From F23-D06 sp947167635 (GTDB lineage Bacteria > Bacteroidota > Bacteroidia > Bacteroidales > WCHB1-69), in NCBI GenBank assembly GCA_947167635.1, contig CAMVIT010000050.1, forward strand, positions 1 through 18,323: a stretch of DNA of 18,323 bases, written 5' to 3'. The translations under genes and the position numbers were made by a program. Position 1 is the stretch's first letter, and every line of letters begins with the position of its first letter. Of the stretch, positions 16,434 through 18,323 are shown piece by piece. Under the pieces are notes generated by a model, which had not been told where the DNA came from, did no database searches, and saw only the letters and a program-made list of their open reading frames with translations.

Positions 16434-17798
16434 TTATTGCAGTATTTTGGCGATCTCCTCGATGGAAAGTTGTTGTTGCTCGCCGGTGCCCATGTTCTTG
16501 AGTGTGTAGATGTTGTTGAGCCGTTCATTTTCGCCGGCGATGACAACGTAAGGCACGGATTTGGCGTTGGCATAGTTCATCTGCTTGCCGATTTTCGCGC
16601 TGTCGGGATAAATTTCCGAGGGGATGCCGGCGTCGCGGAGGGTGCGCAGACCGCGCAGGGCGTATTTCTCGTCTTCCTTGCCGAAGTTGATGAACAGGGC
16701 CTTGACGGGTGTGAGGATGGCGTCGGGGAAGAGGTTGAGCTCGTTGAGCACGTCGTAGATGCGTTCCGCGCCGTAGGAGATGCCCACGCCCGACATATTC
16801 TTCAGCCCGAAGATGCCCGTGAGGTTGTCGTAGCGTCCGCCGCCGGAGATGCTGCCCATCGCTACGTCGTTGGCCTTCACCTCGAAGATGGCGCCGGTGT
16901 AGTAGTTGAGTCCGCGAGCCAGCGTGATGTCGATTTCCAGGGAGGTGGTGAGCCCCATCTCCTTGACGTAGTCGAGCACGGCGGCCAGCTCTTCCACGCC
17001 CTTCATCCCGATCTCGCTGGTGTGGAGCAGCTGCTTGAGTTGCTCGAGTTTCGTGTCGTTGTTGTCGCCTCCGAAGCAGAACACGGGCTTGAGCTGGTCG
17101 ATAGACTCTTGCGGGATGCCTCTTTCCAGCAGTTCCTGGCAGACGCACTCCTGGCCCACCTTGTCTAACTTGTCCATCGCGGTGCAGAGGTCGGTGACCT
17201 TCTCGACCTGGCCGATGACCTCGGCAATGCCGGAGAGCACCTTGCGGTTGTTGATCTTCATCGTGATGTTGATGCCGAACTTGCGGAATACCTCGTCGGT
17301 GATTTCCACCAACTCGGCCTCGTTGAGGAGGGAGGTGCTGCCGATGATGTCGGCGTCGCACTGGTAGAACTCGCGGTAGCGTCCCTTCTGCGGACGGTCG
17401 GCGCGCCACACGGGCTGCATCTGGTAGCGCTTGAAGGGGAAGGCAATGTCGTTCTGGTGCTGCACGACGAAGCGGGCGAAGGGCACCGTGAGGTCATAGC
17501 GCAGACCCTTCTCGCAAATCTTTGCCGCCAGCTTGTTGGGGGAGGCGTCGGGGGCGTTGAAGTCAACACCCTGTGTGAAGTCGCCGGAGTTGAGGATCTT
17601 GAAGAGCAGGCGATCGCCCTCTTCGCCGTATTTTCCCATGAGAGTGGAGAGATTTTCCATGGAAGGGGTCTCGATGGGAAGGTAGGCGTGCCGGTGAAAG
17701 ACGGAGCGGATGGTGTCGAAAATATAGTTGCGCCTCATCATCTCGGTGGGCGTGAAATCGCGGGTTCCTTTTGGAATAGAGGGTTTTACAGTTGCCAT
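16434..17798 (-). CDS. hisS: Histidyl-tRNA synthetase
   Basis: A 454-residue class II aminoacyl-tRNA synthetase that charges tRNA-His in the cytoplasm. Catalytic-domain landmarks are present: PKGTRDFTP at residues 9-17, YDLTVPFAR at 101-109, motif 2 around R132 to Q146 (WRADRPQKGRYREFYQCDAD), the histidine-binding RGLNYYTG at 295-302, SGGGRYDNL at 318-326, and motif 3 GVGISYGAER at 337-346. The C-terminal anticodon-binding domain starts near residue 363 (PVKALFINFG). The ATG at 17798 is preferred over an upstream extension because that extension crosses the promoter and the family begins with this residue pattern. It heads a tight minus-strand cluster with the DUF389 and ygiQ genes, and its own tRNA gene is divergent next to it. 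Confidence 0.95.
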   Translation of the reverse strand: MATVKPSIPKGTRDFTPTEMMRRNYIFDTIRSVFHRHAYLPIETPSMENLSTLMGKYGEEGDRLLFKILNSGDFTQGVDFNAPDASPNKLAAKICEKGLRYDLTVPFARFVVQHQNDIAFPFKRYQMQPVWRADRPQKGRYREFYQCDADIIGSTSLLNEAELVEITDEVFRKFGINITMKINNRKVLSGIAEVIGQVEKVTDLCTAMDKLDKVGQECVCQELLERGIPQESIDQLKPVFCFGGDNNDTKLEQLKQLLHTSEIGMKGVEELAAVLDYVKEMGLTTSLEIDITLARGLNYYTGAIFEVKANDVAMGSISGGGRYDNLTGIFGLKNMSGVGISYGAERIYDVLNELNLFPDAILTPVKALFINFGKEDEKYALRGLRTLRDAGIPSEIYPDSAKIGKQMNYANAKSVPYVVIAGENERLNNIYTLKNMGTGEQQQLSIEEIAKILQ

Positions 17799-17821
17799 AG
17801 TAAGTTTTTTGAAACAGGCTG

Positions 17822-17829
17822 CAAAGATA
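17822..17829 (-). promoter_or_regulatory. -7 promoter element for the hisS operon
   Basis: On the minus strand this reads TATCTTTG followed by CAGCC, a full match to the Bacteroidota -7 consensus, 23 bases before the hisS ATG. The upstream sequence is T-rich without a clear -33 TTTG at the usual spacing. The short distance to the ATG leaves no room for a T-box or attenuator leader. Confidence 0.65.
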
Positions 17830-17887
17830 CAAAAAAGGCACAAAAAAAATAATTTGTGGAAATCGGGTCTGGAAATGAAAAAAAGTG

Positions 17888-17895
17888 TATTTTTG
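17888..17895 (+). promoter_or_regulatory. -7 promoter element for tRNA-His
   Basis: TATTTTTG followed by CCGCG fits TAnnTTTG and lies 26 bases before the tRNA. With the hisS element on the opposite strand (17822-17829) it forms a back-to-back promoter pair with 58 bases between the two -7 elements. Confidence 0.55.
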
Positions 17896-17921
17896 CCGCG
17901 TCTTTTTGAGACACCAAACAT

Positions 17922-17996
17922 GGCGGTTGTAGCTCAGTTGGTTAGAGTACCGGATTGTGGTTCCGTGGGTCGTCGGTTCGAATCCGACCTGCCGCC
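17922..17996 (+). tRNA. tRNA-His (anticodon GTG)
   Basis: The sequence folds as a cloverleaf: acceptor GCGGTTG (17923-17929) with CTGCCGC (17989-17995), a D arm GCTC/GAGT, an anticodon loop TTGTGGT with GTG at 17957-17959, a five-base variable loop and a T arm GTCGG-TTCGAAT-CCGAC. The base before the acceptor stem is G (17922) and the discriminator base is C (17996), the G-1:C73 pair that marks tRNA-His. CCA is not encoded. Two stem positions do not pair: U6-U67 in the acceptor and C27-U43 in the anticodon stem. All identity elements remain, so I treat it as functional. Confidence 0.93.
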
Positions 17997-18008
17997 CGAA
18001 AGATTGAA

Positions 18009-18046
18009 AAACAGCGATTTACAAATGTAAATTCGCTGTTTTTTTT
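18009..18046 (+). terminator. Rho-independent terminator of tRNA-His
   Basis: AACAGCGA pairs with TCGCTGTT, and the inner TTTAC pairs with GTAAA around an AAAT loop, with one bulged T. A run of eight T (18039-18046) follows. It begins 13 bases after the tRNA, so the tRNA is probably a single-gene transcript. Confidence 0.85.
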
Positions 18047-18100
18047 GGGGAATTATATACTTGATGGCACAAATCAGGGCTTTTGCATCTATTTTATTTG

Positions 18101-18300
18101 GGCGTGCCGGCACGGCGGCGCGGAATCACATTGCATTCGCATACACCATCCAATGCCGCCGCGCCGTCGGGCTTTCCGCTGCAATGATTTTGGCTTAGAA
18201 CCCACCACCATTCCACGAGACGCGAAGCGTCAAGCGGAACCTCCGTCTCGCCAGGGGACGCATTCCCACCAAAATCATTTCCGTTGCAATCCCTCACGCA
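18101..18300. repeat. Composite intergenic repeat with nested palindromes
   Basis: No gene is supported from 18047 to 18323. The stretch contains a perfect palindrome GTGCCGGCAC (18104-18113) and a GC-rich inverted repeat, 18112-18123 against 18156-18167 (10 of 12 bases pair). A 13-base direct repeat TTTCCGYTGCAAT lies at 18173-18185 and 18278-18290. Just inside it is an 11-base perfect inverted repeat, AATGATTTTGG (18183-18193) against CCAAAATCATT (18269-18279). Within that are CGAGACG/CGTCTCG (18216-18222/18244-18250) and the hairpin GACGC-GAA-GCGTC (18219-18231). The arrangement looks like a small element nested in a larger dispersed repeat. I do not recognise a named family. Confidence 0.6.
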
Positions 18301-18323
18301 GGCTCGTCGAACCCCACACCCGT

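Noticed and set aside
17799..17921. N-terminal extension of histidyl-tRNA synthetase
   Set aside because: The extension covers the promoter region and lacks family similarity; the ATG at 17798 gives the normal start.
17989..18323. Integration (att) site at the tRNA-His 3' end
   Set aside because: I found no second copy of the tRNA 3' end in the window and no integrase gene; a terminator directly follows the tRNA.

Overview
The window looks like chromosomal DNA from an uncultured Bacteroidales (Bacteroidota), probably gut or rumen-associated; I cannot name the species. Four things point there: a very long secreted protein ending in a type IX secretion (T9SS) type A sorting tail, a GldH-like lipoprotein, a viroplasmin/RNase H fusion of the Bacteroidota kind, and TAnnTTTG -7 promoter elements. 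The tRNA gene encodes no 3' CCA.

Layout. Bases 1-295 hold a cluster of short palindromes, several followed by a conserved tail AAGCTCGGTRG; stem sequences differ between copies but mostly still pair. They abut a stub of an IS5-type transposase (about 304-522). A promoter-like leader (523-729) precedes a giant gene at 730-11858. It would encode about 3,709 residues: signal peptide, N-terminal domain, 13 fibronectin-III plus jelly-roll (choice-of-anchor-J/MAM-like) modules of about 263 residues each, and a T9SS tail. One missing base near 5056 splits it into two reading frames, 730-5058 and 5139-11858. A hairpin terminator follows.

A GldH-like lipoprotein gene (minus, 11958-12467) and a viroplasmin-RNase H gene (plus, 12618-13259) diverge from a shared promoter region. 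The minus strand then carries a tight cluster read right to left: hisS (17798-16434), a DUF389 membrane protein (16421-15048) and a YgiQ-type radical SAM protein (15024-13198), with gaps of 12 and 23 bases. The 3' ends of the radical SAM and RNase H genes overlap by 62 bases. A tRNA-His gene (17922-17996) is transcribed away from hisS, so the histidine tRNA and its synthetase share one divergent promoter region. The right end (18100-18323) is a non-coding composite repeat.

The most distinctive content is the giant modular surface protein with its frameshift and cysteine patterns, the palindrome cluster at the left edge, and the nested repeat at the right edge. The other genes are ordinary housekeeping or envelope genes. 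I found no CRISPR array, defence island or biosynthetic cluster.
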